Source of the DNA: DSNY01 sp016861185
GTDB lineage: Bacteria > Pseudomonadota > Gammaproteobacteria > Burkholderiales > Burkholderiaceae_F
Assembly (NCBI GenBank): GCA_030263275.1
Contig: SZOR01000001.1
Location: forward strand, 1-64,000
Direction: 5' to 3'
DNA length: 64,000 bases
The position numbers and the translations under genes are program-made. Shown one piece after another: positions 1 through 9,748 of this stretch (within the stretch, counting starts at the first letter, position 1; every line of letters begins with the position of its first letter). The notes beneath the pieces are model-generated. The model made no database searches. It worked only from the letters and a program-made list of their open reading frames with translations, and was not told where the DNA came from.

Positions 1-1
1 G

Positions 2-82
2 ACGCTGACCGACGAGGAGAAGCGACTCGCGATCGCGCTCGGCCGCCGGCTCGCATCGGCCGCCTTGAGGCTGCGCGGATGA
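2..82 (+). CDS. C-terminal end of a WrbA-like NAD(P)H:quinone oxidoreductase (partial)
   Basis: Only the last 26 codons are present; the gene begins upstream of the window. The visible tail contains DEEKRLAIALGRRLA, which resembles the helix that closes flavodoxin-like WrbA quinone reductases of betaproteobacteria. The stop codon overlaps the next start (ATGA), so the two are probably co-translated, and wrbA followed by a DUF2069 gene is a common betaproteobacterial arrangement. The identification rests on a short tail plus context and is therefore moderate. Confidence 0.55.
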   Translation, partial: TLTDEEKRLAIALGRRLASAALRLRG

Positions 83-474
83 GCGGCGCCGAGCCCGCCG
101 TCACGGCCGCGCAGCGCAATGCGCGGCGCCTGGCGATCGGCGCGTGGTTCGCGCTCGCGGTTCTGTGCGTGCTGTGGGAGCTCTGGCTTGCGCCGCTGCG
201 GCCGGGCGGCTCCTGGCTCGTGCTGAAGGTCCTGCCGCTGCTCGTGCCGGCGCGCGGACTCGTCCGCGGAGATGTCTCCGCGTTCCAGTGGGCCACGTTG
301 ATCGTCCTGCTGTACGTGGCCGAAGCGACGGTGCGCGCCTTCGAGCCCGCGCCGTATTCGACGCTCGCGTGGATCGAGTTTGCGCTCGCGGCCGCGTTCT
401 TCGCCGCGGCGATCGTCTATCTGCGGCCGTTCAAACTCGCGGCGCGCCGGCGCCGCGCGGAGCGCCCCGGATGA
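79..474 (+). CDS. DUF2069 membrane protein
   Basis: This 131-residue protein has four predicted membrane helices (about residues 18-36, 44-58, 68-86 and 92-113) and an arginine-rich cytoplasmic tail. The motif WELWLAPLRPGGSW followed by LKVLPLL, and the later WATLIVLLYVAEA stretch, are the hallmarks of DUF2069. No function is known for the family. It overlaps the upstream stop by ATGA and its own stop overlaps the next start in the same way, so it sits in the middle of a coupled three-gene operon. Its start is fixed by those overlaps. Confidence 0.85.
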   Translation: MSGAEPAVTAAQRNARRLAIGAWFALAVLCVLWELWLAPLRPGGSWLVLKVLPLLVPARGLVRGDVSAFQWATLIVLLYVAEATVRAFEPAPYSTLAWIEFALAAAFFAAAIVYLRPFKLAARRRRAERPG

Positions 475-1874
475 ACCTCGTCGACGAGCTGCGCGCGGCG
501 ATCGGCGCGGCGCACGTGCTGATCGAAGACGCCGACACCGCGCCCTATCTCACGGACTGGCGCAAGCGCTACCGCGGCAAGGCGCTCGCCGTCGTACGGC
601 CGGCGACGACCGAAGAGGTCGCGCGGGTCGTGCGCCTGTGCGCCGCCGCGCGCGCGCCGATGGTGCCGCAAGGCGGCAACACGGGACTGGTCGGCGGCGG
701 CACGCCGGATGCGAGCGGCCAGGCCGTCGTCGTCTGCGTGCGGCGCCTGAACCGCGTGCGCGCGATCGACATCGACAACGACACGATCACGGTCGAGGCC
801 GGCTGCGTACTGCAGGCAGTCCAGCAGGCCGCTGCCGAACGCGACCGGCTTTTCCCGCTGAGCCTCGCCGCCGAAGGCAGCGCGACGATCGGCGGCAATC
901 TCTCGACCAACGCCGGCGGCACCGCGGTCCTGCGCTACGGCAACGCACGCGAATTGACGCTGGGACTCGAGGTGGTCCTGCCCGACGGCGAGATCTGGGA
1001 CGGGCTGCGCGGGCTGCGCAAGGACAACACCGGCTACAACCTGAAGGATCTGTTCATCGGCGCCGAAGGCACGCTCGGCATCATCACCGCCGCGGTGCTC
1101 AAGCTCTATCCGAGGCCGCGCGCGCTGTCGACCGCGTTCGCCGCGGTGCCATCGCTCGTCGCCGCGGTCGAGCTGCTGAGCCGCGCGCGCACCGCCGCCG
1201 GCGCCGCGTTGACTGGCTTCGAGCTGATGTCGGACGCGTGCCTCGCGACCGTCGCCGCCGAGCTGCCGCACCTTTCGCAGCCGCTGCAAGGGACGGCACC
1301 GTGGTTCGTGCTGATCGAGCTGTCGGATCACGAAAGCGAGACGCACGCCGCCGCCACGCTCGAGTCGCTGCTCGGCGCAGCGATCGAAGCGGGCGTCGTG
1401 GGCGACGCCGTCGTCGCGCAATCGCTCGTCGAAGCGCGCGCGCTGTGGGCGCTGCGCGAAGGCATTCCCGAGGCGCACGCGCGCATCGGCGGCAACGTCA
1501 AGCACGACATCGCGCTGCCGGTTTCGGCGATCCCCCGCTTCGTCGAGCGCACCAACGCCGCGCTCGCGGCGCGCTTTCCGTGGATCCGCCCGTACACCTT
1601 CGGCCATCTCGGCGACGGCAACCTGCACTACAACTTCGGCACGCAGCCCGGCGTTCCGATCGCGCAGGCTTTCGCCGAGGAGGCCGCGATCAACCGTGTC
1701 GTCCACGACGCCGTGGCCGCCTGCGGCGGCTCGATCAGCGCCGAGCACGGGCTCGGGCAGCTCAAGCGCGAAGAGATCGTCCGCTACAAGTCGCCGGTCG
1801 AGCTGGCGCTGATGCAGCGGATCAAGCAGGCGCTCGATCCGCTCGGCCTGATGAATCCGGGCAAGGTGCTTTGA
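471..1874 (+). CDS. FAD-binding oxidoreductase, GlcD / D-2-hydroxyacid dehydrogenase type
   Basis: A 467-residue flavoprotein of the VAO/PCMH fold that oxidises D-2-hydroxy acids in the GlcD and D-2-hydroxyglutarate dehydrogenase families. The FAD-binding half carries PQGGNTGLVGGGTPD near residues 67-80 and NLSTNAGG near 143-150. The C-terminal FAD-linked oxidase domain carries GHLGDGNLHYN (378-388) and EHGLG (425-429), whose histidines bind the active-site metal and substrate in this family. The frame stays open upstream to 144, but ATG 471 is chosen because it overlaps the DUF2069 stop and gives the normal family length. The exact substrate cannot be told from sequence alone. Confidence 0.88.
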   Translation: MNLVDELRAAIGAAHVLIEDADTAPYLTDWRKRYRGKALAVVRPATTEEVARVVRLCAAARAPMVPQGGNTGLVGGGTPDASGQAVVVCVRRLNRVRAIDIDNDTITVEAGCVLQAVQQAAAERDRLFPLSLAAEGSATIGGNLSTNAGGTAVLRYGNARELTLGLEVVLPDGEIWDGLRGLRKDNTGYNLKDLFIGAEGTLGIITAAVLKLYPRPRALSTAFAAVPSLVAAVELLSRARTAAGAALTGFELMSDACLATVAAELPHLSQPLQGTAPWFVLIELSDHESETHAAATLESLLGAAIEAGVVGDAVVAQSLVEARALWALREGIPEAHARIGGNVKHDIALPVSAIPRFVERTNAALAARFPWIRPYTFGHLGDGNLHYNFGTQPGVPIAQAFAEEAAINRVVHDAVAACGGSISAEHGLGQLKREEIVRYKSPVELALMQRIKQALDPLGLMNPGKVL

Positions 1875-1908
1875 GCGGGCGGGCAGCCGCGCCTACACTG
1901 CCGCCATC

Positions 1909-2367
1909 ATGCAGACCCCGCTTCGCACGGTGTTCGCCTGTTGCGCCCTGTTTCTCGTGGCGGGCACCGCGCACGCGCAGGCGATCCAGCGCTGCGAAGG
2001 CGGCGGCAAGGTGACGTATTCGAACGGCCCCTGCCCGCCGGGAACGCAGCCGGCCCGCACGCTCGCGCCGAGTCCCGGGCCGAACGTTGCGGACGAAAAG
2101 GCTGCGCGCGAACGCGCGCAGCGAGACGCGCGCGAACTGGACCGCATCGAGCGCGAGCGCAAGGCGGAAGAAGCGCGCGCCGAGAAGCAGCGCCAGGCGC
2201 TCGCAAAGAAGGAGGAGGCCAGGGCGCGCGAATGCCGCAAGCTCGAGTTGCGGCTCGCGCAGGCGAAGGACGCGCTCGCGCGCGCCACGCTCGCCAAGCG
2301 CGCCGAGGCCGAACGCAAGGCGCGGCGCGCCGAAGAGCAGTACGAGCTGCAGTGCCGCAAGGGTTGA
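1909..2367 (+). CDS. DUF4124 exported protein
   Basis: A 152-residue secreted protein. The first 24 residues form a signal peptide ending at AHAQ. The mature N-terminus has the DUF4124 signature: a cysteine, then KVTYSNGPCPPGTQ. The rest (about residues 60-150) is a highly charged Arg/Glu/Ala coiled coil with two more cysteines. DUF4124 proteins are common in beta- and gammaproteobacteria and have no assigned function. A second, clearly related gene follows 128 bp downstream, so the two look like a local duplication. Confidence 0.75.
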   Translation: MQTPLRTVFACCALFLVAGTAHAQAIQRCEGGGKVTYSNGPCPPGTQPARTLAPSPGPNVADEKAARERAQRDARELDRIERERKAEEARAEKQRQALAKKEEARARECRKLELRLAQAKDALARATLAKRAEAERKARRAEEQYELQCRKG

Positions 2368-2495
2368 GCGCGCCGCAGCGACGGCCGCGCCGGCCCGTCC
2401 GTCAGGCGGAAGCCCGCCGCGCGACCGCGCATGCCGACGGAAGGCTAGACTCGCTGCGTAAGCGCGCGAACAAGCCAGCGCCGAGGGAGGTCGAG

Positions 2496-2951
2496 ATGCC
2501 GTCTGCCAACGAACGTATCCGCCCCGGAAGACACAACCGAGCCCTCGGCGCGCTCGTCGCCCTCGCCTGCCTGCTCGGCGTGCCCCCGCTGCAAGCCGGC
2601 GAGGTGCAACGCTGCGAAGACGCCGCCGGCCGCGTGACCTACTCGAACGAGACCTGCCCGCCCGGCACGAAGAAGAGCCGCGCGGTCGATACGTCGCAAC
2701 CGGTGGAGGCCGACGCCAAGGGTGCGCCGGCCGAACGCAAGGATGCGCCCCGCACCGTGCGCGTCCAACGCACGCCGGCGCCGGCGCAAGCGGCGGCGGT
2801 CAACAAGGATGCCCTGTGCCGCGAGCTCGCCACGCGCGTGAACTACGCGCGCCGCGATCTCGACGCGGCCTCGGCGCAGCAGCGCGCCTCGGCCGAACTG
2901 GCGATGCGCCGCGCCCAGGACGACTACGACCTGGAGTGCAAGACGCAGTAG
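2496..2951 (+). CDS. DUF4124 exported protein, second copy
   Basis: A 151-residue paralogue of the upstream DUF4124 protein. It has an N-terminal hydrophobic signal segment (about residues 17-35) and then the same core, RCEDAAGRVTYSNETCPPGT. It ends in a charged helix with Cys-containing segments (CRELATRVNYARRDL and DYDLECKTQ). The ATG at 2496 is preceded by a good ribosome site (GAGGGAGG, 2483-2490), which decides the start even though the frame is open far upstream. It converges on dusA with 19 bp between stops. Function unknown. Confidence 0.75.
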   Translation: MPSANERIRPGRHNRALGALVALACLLGVPPLQAGEVQRCEDAAGRVTYSNETCPPGTKKSRAVDTSQPVEADAKGAPAERKDAPRTVRVQRTPAPAQAAAVNKDALCRELATRVNYARRDLDAASAQQRASAELAMRRAQDDYDLECKTQ

Positions 2952-2970
2952 AACCGCAGCGCGCCCGCGC

Positions 2971-3960
2971 TCAGGCGGCCGCGCGTTCGGGCGCATGAGC
3001 GGCGAAGGCTTGCGCCGCGGCGGCGAGCGCATTGGCGCCTTCGCGCGCGAGGAACGCCGGATCGCTCAGCATGCGCCGCCACGCGCGCGCACCCGGTCGC
3101 CCGTGATACAGGCCGAGCATGTGGCAAACGATCGCGCGCGGCGCGTCGCCGGCCGCCACGCGCCGCGCGAGATACGCCTCCATCGACGCGACCACCGCCT
3201 CGCGCGACGGCGGCGGCGTCGCGTCCGCGAACAGTTCGCCGTCGACCGTGGCCAGCAGGTAGGGATCGTGATAGGCGGCGCGGCCGAGCATCACGCCGTC
3301 CAGATGCTGCAACTCGGCCCTCGCCTGCGCCAGCGACGCGAGGCCGCCGTTGAGCACGAACGCGGCATCGGGGAAATCGCGCTTCAGGCGATGGACGACC
3401 GCGTAGCGCAGCGGCGGCACTTCGCGGTTTTCCTTCGGGCTCAGGCCCTTCAGCCAGGCGTTGCGCGCGTGCACGATGAACACGCGGCAGCCGGCGTCGA
3501 ACAGCGTGCCGACGAAGTCGGCGACGAAGCCGTAGTCCTCGTTGCGATCGATGCCGATGCGCTGCTTGACGGTCACGGGGATCGACACGGCGTCCTGCAT
3601 CGCCTTGATGCAGTCGGCGACGAGCCGCGGCTCGGCCATCAGGCAGGCGCCGAAGGCGCCGCGCTGCACGCGCTCCGACGGGCAGCCGCAGTTCAGGTTG
3701 ATCTCGTCGTAGCCCCGGCGTTCGCCGAGCCGCGCGCAGTGCGCCAGCTCGACGGGTTCGCTGCCGCCGAGCTGCAGCGCCACCGGACGCTCGGCCGGGT
3801 CGAAGTCGAGGTGCCGCGCCGCGTCGCCGTGCAGCAGCGCGCCGGTCGTGATCATCTCCGTGTACAGCCGCGCGCGCCGCGACAGCGTGCGATGGAAAAA
3901 GCGGCAATGCCGGTCGGTCCAGTCCAGCATCGGCGCCACGCAGAAGCGCCACGGGTTCAT
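2971..3960 (-). CDS. dusA: tRNA-dihydrouridine synthase A
   Basis: A 329-residue flavoenzyme that reduces specific uridines in the tRNA D-loop. The TIM barrel starts with APMLDWTDRHCR (residues 9-20), typical of DusA. NLNCGCPSERV (88-98) contains the catalytic cysteine C93. VKQRIGID and the HARNAWLKGLSPKENRE segment bind tRNA and FMN, and VMLGRAAYHDPYLL closes the barrel. The start is ATG 3960, which overlaps the stop of the small DUF2788 gene (ATGA); longer in-frame extensions run through that gene and are not credible. The length matches the family. Confidence 0.93.
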   Translation of the reverse strand: MNPWRFCVAPMLDWTDRHCRFFHRTLSRRARLYTEMITTGALLHGDAARHLDFDPAERPVALQLGGSEPVELAHCARLGERRGYDEINLNCGCPSERVQRGAFGACLMAEPRLVADCIKAMQDAVSIPVTVKQRIGIDRNEDYGFVADFVGTLFDAGCRVFIVHARNAWLKGLSPKENREVPPLRYAVVHRLKRDFPDAAFVLNGGLASLAQARAELQHLDGVMLGRAAYHDPYLLATVDGELFADATPPPSREAVVASMEAYLARRVAAGDAPRAIVCHMLGLYHGRPGARAWRRMLSDPAFLAREGANALAAAAQAFAAHAPERAAA

Positions 3961-4181
3961 CGTTGCAGCATCCACTGGATGACGCTCTTGGCGACGAAGC
4001 CGAGGATGCCGAAAGCGAGCACGAAGAACAGCACGAAGGTGCCGAAGCGGCCCGCCCTCGAGTCGCGCGCGAGCTTCCAGATGATGAACAGCATGAAGGC
4101 GATGAAGCCACCGACGCCCCAGGTCATGCCGAAGTCGGTGATCTGGCTTTCGGTCAGGCCGAACAGCGTCCCGTCGCTCAT
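3957..4181 (-). CDS. DUF2788 small membrane protein
   Basis: A 74-residue protein with two predicted membrane helices (about 23-39 and 47-66) separated by a short basic loop. The beginning TESQITDFGMTWGVGGFIAFMLFIIW is split here as TESQITDFGMTWG and a hydrophobic helix, a pattern typical of DUF2788. It lies between DUF2189 (3 bp upstream) and dusA (ATGA overlap), so the three genes form one operon. The function of DUF2788 is not known. Confidence 0.8.
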   Translation of the reverse strand: MSDGTLFGLTESQITDFGMTWGVGGFIAFMLFIIWKLARDSRAGRFGTFVLFFVLAFGILGFVAKSVIQWMLQR

Positions 4182-4184
4182 CCG

Positions 4185-4958
4185 TCACTCGTTCCGGAGC
4201 GGCAGGTCGGAGGCGTCGATCAGCGCGCGGTAGGCGTGCCAGGTCGCGTGGCCGATCACCGGAACGGTGATCAGGAAGCCGAGCATCGCGGTGGCGAGCG
4301 AGAACGAAGTCGCGATCAGGATCACGAGCGCCCAGACGAACATCGGGCCCGGGTTGTCACCGACCGCGCGCACGCTCGCCAGCAGCGCGGCCGACAGGCC
4401 GAGCTTGCGACCGAGCAGCAGCGGCGGCGAAACCACCGTGATCGAGAAGACGATCGCCACGCCGAGCCCGCCCAGAATCGCCCACTCGAGGAACAGCACG
4501 TTGCCCTGCTCGATCGCCGCATAGCGCAGGAAGTCGAGCGGTCCGCGCAGCGGTACCTTGACGAACAGCTTGAACAGGATCGCCGAGCCGACGACCCATA
4601 GCGTGCCGAGCACGGACAGCAGCAGCCCGAGCTGGACGAGCTGCCAGGTACCGCGCCGCCACGCGGCGATCGCATGGGAAAGACCGGGGGACTCGCCGCG
4701 TCCGATCAGCCGGCTCAGCTCGTACAGCCCGGTCGCCAGGATCGGGCCGACGATGACGAATCCGGAAAAGGCGCCCGGCGCGAGCCACCAGTACCTGAAC
4801 GACAGCGCGAGCACCACCCAGCCGCCGACCGCAACGAAAGCGCCGTGGACCAGCCCCGCGCCGGGGCAGCGGAGGAAGTCGCGCCAGCCGAGCGCAAGCC
4901 ACTGCAGCGGCGCGCCGATCGGCACCGTACGCACGCGGATCGCTGCGACTTGCGGCAT
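4185..4958 (-). CDS. DUF2189 integral membrane protein
   Basis: A 257-residue polytopic membrane protein with six or seven hydrophobic segments. The stretch GPILATGLYELSRLIGRGE followed by helices, and the closing LGFLITVPVIGHATWHAYR, are characteristic of DUF2189, often annotated as a cytochrome c oxidase subunit I-like protein. No catalytic or haem-binding residues stand out, so no enzymatic role is assigned. It is the first gene of the DUF2189-DUF2788-dusA operon and is divergent from the lipoprotein gene at 5185. Confidence 0.82.
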   Translation of the reverse strand: MPQVAAIRVRTVPIGAPLQWLALGWRDFLRCPGAGLVHGAFVAVGGWVVLALSFRYWWLAPGAFSGFVIVGPILATGLYELSRLIGRGESPGLSHAIAAWRRGTWQLVQLGLLLSVLGTLWVVGSAILFKLFVKVPLRGPLDFLRYAAIEQGNVLFLEWAILGGLGVAIVFSITVVSPPLLLGRKLGLSAALLASVRAVGDNPGPMFVWALVILIATSFSLATAMLGFLITVPVIGHATWHAYRALIDASDLPLRNE

Positions 4959-4991
4959 GGCATGAGCTTAGCGGATCGACTTCGGGCCACC

Positions 4992-5027
4992 CGCTCCGTG
5001 CCGACGGAGCGATGCGCCGCAGGCGCA
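4992..5027. repeat. Two adjacent short hairpins in a divergent intergenic region
   Basis: Between the divergent starts of DUF2189 and the lipoprotein gene lies a perfect 8-bp hairpin (CGCTCCGT-gccg-ACGGAGCG, 4992-5011). It is followed at once by a 6-bp one (TGCGCC-gca-GGCGCA, 5013-5027). Neither is followed by a T tract, so they are not intrinsic terminators. They could be operator-like or REP-like structures. A possible -10 hexamer TAGATT for the rightward gene lies at 5145-5150, without a clear -35. Confidence 0.45.
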
Positions 5028-5184
5028 CGTTGCAGATCTTGCGCCACGTTCGCAGCGGCCTCCGGCGATCCCCGCCGATCCGCGCTTTGCGCCGCTGCCG
5101 GCGCATTTCATCGCAAGCCGCTGCGCAGCGCGCCCAAGCGCACCTAGATTGCGCGCTCCCGCAACCACCACCGAGGAGGACACG

Positions 5185-5484
5185 ATGAAGGGAAGGCTCG
5201 TGCTTACGCTGGCCGCTGCCGCGCTGCTGGGCGCCTGCGCGCAAACCACCCGGACCGCCGACGCCGGACGCGACCGTGCCGAACAACGTTGCAGCGAACT
5301 GGCGCGTATGGAGGGTCTGGCGTTCGTCGACTTCACCGGCACCGAAGCGCCGGCCGCCGGCGAACACCGCGTCCGCATGCGCGTGCAAGACCGAATCGGG
5401 CGGCGCTTCCTCGCCACCTGCCGCTACGTCGCGGCATCGAACTCGGTGGCCTGGGCCGAAGCGCTGCCGAAGTTCCAGCGCTGA
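5185..5484 (+). CDS. Small lipoprotein of unknown function
   Basis: A 99-residue protein with a lipoprotein signal peptide: basic start, hydrophobic core, lipobox LLGAC with the modified Cys near residue 18. The mature part has two cysteines (about 35 and 79) and a beta-rich pattern (AFVDFTGTEAP, HRVRMRVQDR, CRYV). It would be a periplasmic membrane-anchored protein. ATG 5185 is chosen over the upstream in-frame ATG 5149 because GAGGAGGA (5173-5180) sits at ideal spacing and the signal peptide then begins at residue 1. I do not recognise the family. Confidence 0.75.
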   Translation: MKGRLVLTLAAAALLGACAQTTRTADAGRDRAEQRCSELARMEGLAFVDFTGTEAPAAGEHRVRMRVQDRIGRRFLATCRYVAASNSVAWAEALPKFQR

Positions 5485-5495
5485 GCCGCCGGCGC

Positions 5496-6400
5496 TCAGG
5501 CCGATCGCCGTGCAGTGCCGGCGGGACGGGCGAGCTCGTTGAAGACGAGGGCGGCGAGCACGACGGCACCGCCGATCAGCGTCGACGGCGACGGCACCTC
5601 GTCCGCGCCGAGCCAGGCCCACAACGGGCCGAGCAAGACTTCGAGCATCGCAAGCAGCGCCACTTCGGCGGCCGACAGGTGCCGCGCCGCGGCGACCATC
5701 AGCATGCACGGCAGGCCGAGCTGGAAGAAGCCGAGCAGCGCAAGCAGCAGCACGTCGCGCAGCTCGGCCCGGAACGGCAGTGCGAACGGCAGCATCAGCA
5801 AAGCCGACAGCGCGCCGCCGATGAACACGGCCGGGATGAGGTCGACCGACTCGCCGCGTCTCTTCAGCGTGACCACGTTGATCGCGGACGCCAGCGGAAC
5901 CCCGAAGGCGACCGCCATGCCGGCCAGATGCCGGCCCCCTTCGAGCCTCAGCCCGCTGGCGAACATCCAGCCGATACCCAGCGTGGCAAAGGCGATCGCG
6001 ACCCAGGTGCGCGCGGGCACCGGCGCGCGCAGAACGGCCCACGCGAGCAGCGTCGTCGTCAACGGCGCGACCGCCAGCACGATCAGCGTGTTGGCGACCG
6101 TGGTCAGCGTCAGCGCGAGCATGAAGCAGCAGAACATCGCGCTCCACATCAGCCCCGACAGCAGCCCGGCGCCGCCGGCGCGCGCAAGGCTGCCGACGAG
6201 GTCGCGCCTGACGAACGCAAGATAGCCGCCGACGAACACCGCCGCGAAGAAGCTGCGCCACAGCGTGATCTCGAAGCGGCCGTGCTGCTGCAGCTCGGGC
6301 GAAAGCTGCCGCGTGACGACGCCGGCGATGCTCCACAGCACCGGCGCGACGACCATCAGGGCCAGCGCGCGCCGATGCGCGCGCTGCGCAGCGTCACCGC

Positions 6401-6404
<4 letters not shown>
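5496..6404 (-). CDS. DMT-superfamily (EamA) transporter
   Basis: A 302-residue inner-membrane protein with ten hydrophobic helices in two repeats of five, the architecture of EamA drug/metabolite exporters. Typical landmarks are the first helix ending at the Arg/Glu boundary ([20 protein letters not shown]), a [13 protein letters not shown] helix, and the second-repeat segment [10 protein letters not shown]. The start overlaps the typA stop (ATGA), so it is probably translated with typA. The substrate cannot be predicted from sequence. Confidence 0.85.
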
Positions 6405-8233
<1,829 letters not shown>

Positions 8234-8332
8234 GAGGGCGTCTCGGTCGATTCGTTCGTCGCCCCGGCGCAGGCCGAGGACCAGGTATAGGTTGCGCCGG
8301 ATTGGGTCCGGGTCGTCACCAGGACGACACCA

Positions 8333-9247
8333 TCAGCGCGCGTTCTCCGTGCTGATCAATCGGCGCGGATTCAGCACGCCGCGTTCGTCCAGCTCGGCCA
8401 GGCCGAGCAGTCTTTCGTCCGGGCCGTAGACGCGCCGGCGCCCGGGTCCCTCCGTCGGCACGCCGAGGTCGAGCTGGCCGCCATGCGCGAACAGCGCTGC
8501 CTGCCGATCGCCGAGTTCGATGCGCGGCAGATCGCCCAACAGCGCGTCGACCGGCAACAACCATTCGCGCCGCACGGCCGCCGGCATCACCTCGAGCGCG
8601 GCCAGCGTGACGGCGCGTTCGAGCGTCAGGTCGCCGACGCGCGTGCGCCGCAGCGCGGCCAGGTGCGCGCCGCAGCCGAGCGCCGCACCGATGTCCTCCG
8701 CCAGCGTACGCACGTACGTGCCCTTGCTGCATTCGACGACGACGCGCGCGGCCGCACCGTCAAACGCGAACAGCACGAGTCGTTCGATCCGCACGCTGCG
8801 CGGCGCGCGTTCGATCTCGATGCCGCGGCGCGCGTAGTCGTACAGCGGCCTGCCGTCGCGCTTCAGCGCCGAATGCATCGGCGGCGTCTGTTCGATCGTT
8901 CCGGTGAAGCCCGCCAGCACCGCTTCGAGCTGCGCCCGCGTCACCGCGACCGGCCGCGTCTCGACGACCTCACCCTCGGCGTCGGCGGTGGTCGTGCGCA
9001 CGCCCAGCGCGAGCGTGGCCTCGTACTCCTTGTCGGCTTCGAGCAGATCGGCGGAGAACTTGGTCGCTTCGCCGAAGGCGAGCGGCAGCAATCCTGTCGC
9101 GATCGGGTCGAGCGTGCCGGTGTGACCCGCCTTGGCCGCGTTCAGCAGCCGGCGCGCCTTCTGCAGCGCGATGTTGCTCGTGATGCCGCCCGGCTTGTCG
9201 AGCAGCAGGACGCCGTCGACGGCGTCGCCCTTGCGTCGTGCGGCCAC
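8333..9247 (-). CDS. truB: tRNA pseudouridine(55) synthase
   Basis: The enzyme makes pseudouridine 55 in the T-loop of tRNAs. The catalytic Asp is in GHTGTLDP (D47 with the start used here). [15 protein letters not shown] precedes it, [13 protein letters not shown] forms motif I, and [10 protein letters not shown] and [13 protein letters not shown] follow. GTG 9247 is proposed as the start: it lies 7 bp after the rbfA stop and has GAGG five bases upstream. The ATG at 9301 would overlap rbfA by 47 bp and add residues without family similarity. The result is 304 residues, the normal size. Confidence 0.93.
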   Translation of the reverse strand: MAARRKGDAVDGVLLLDKPGGITSNIALQKARRLLNAAKAGHTGTLDPIATGLLPLAFGEATKFSADLLEADKEYEATLALGVRTTTADAEGEVVETRPVAVTRAQLEAVLAGFTGTIEQTPPMHSALKRDGRPLYDYARRGIEIERAPRSVRIERLVLFAFDGAAARVVVECSKGTYVRTLAEDIGAALGCGAHLAALRRTRVGDLTLERAVTLAALEVMPAAVRREWLLPVDALLGDLPRIELGDRQAALFAHGGQLDLGVPTEGPGRRRVYGPDERLLGLAELDERGVLNPRRLISTENAR

Positions 9248-9254
9248 GCGCGCC

Positions 9255-9650
9255 TCATTCCCCGTCGCCGGGCTCGGGAGGCAGCTTGGGCTTCGGCGCA
9301 CCCGGCGCGACGGCCTCGGCGATCAGCCGGTCGATCTCGAAACCCTTTTCGACCGAGGCGTCGTGAACGAACTTCAGCGCCGGTACCGTGTGGATCTGCA
9401 GCCGCTTGAACAGCAGCGAATGGAAGTAGCCCGCCTTGTCGTTGAGCAGCTTCGCCGCGGTCTCGGGTTCGGCGCCGAGCACGGTGAAATAGACCTTCGC
9501 GTGCGCATAGTCGGGCGTGATCTCCACGCCGCTGACGGTGACGAGTCCCGCGCGCGAGGTCGGAATCTCGCGCTGGATCATCTCGGCCAGATCGCGCTGG
9601 ATCTGCTCCGCGATGCGCTGGCCGCGCTGGGGTGACTTGCCGGAACGCAT
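9255..9650 (-). CDS. rbfA: 30S ribosome-binding factor A
   Basis: A 131-residue KH-like protein needed for maturation of the 16S rRNA 5' end. Recognisable features are [18 protein letters not shown] near the N-terminus, [23 protein letters not shown] in the middle (split here into [11 protein letters not shown] and [11 protein letters not shown]) and the [14 protein letters not shown] strand. It ends in a Pro/Lys-rich tail. ATG 9650 is the natural start. An in-frame extension to 9839 would translate the repeat between infB and rbfA and is rejected. Confidence 0.94.
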   Translation of the reverse strand: MRSGKSPQRGQRIAEQIQRDLAEMIQREIPTSRAGLVTVSGVEITPDYAHAKVYFTVLGAEPETAAKLLNDKAGYFHSLLFKRLQIHTVPALKFVHDASVEKGFEIDRLIAEAVAPGAPKPKLPPEPGDGE

Positions 9651-9660
9651 GAGTATTTGC

Positions 9661-9738
9661 ACCACAGAGACACAGAGGACACAGAAAAAAGGCGAAAACC
9701 GAAGCCGCGGTTCTCCGTGCTCTCCGAGCCTCCGTGGT
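9661..9738 (-). repeat. CACAGAG-type inverted repeat between infB and rbfA
   Basis: Two arms, 9661-9685 and 9712-9738, form a long inverted repeat. Read as minus-strand RNA they pair over 25 positions with two mismatches and many G-U pairs, around a loop of about 26 nt. As plus-strand RNA those G-U pairs would be A-C mismatches, so the fold belongs to the operon transcript. ACCACAGAGACACAGAG-type repeats are scattered through many proteobacterial genomes and are often mistranslated as part of a neighbouring gene. The hairpin separates infB from rbfA. Confidence 0.7.
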
Positions 9739-9748
9739 TGACCGGTCG

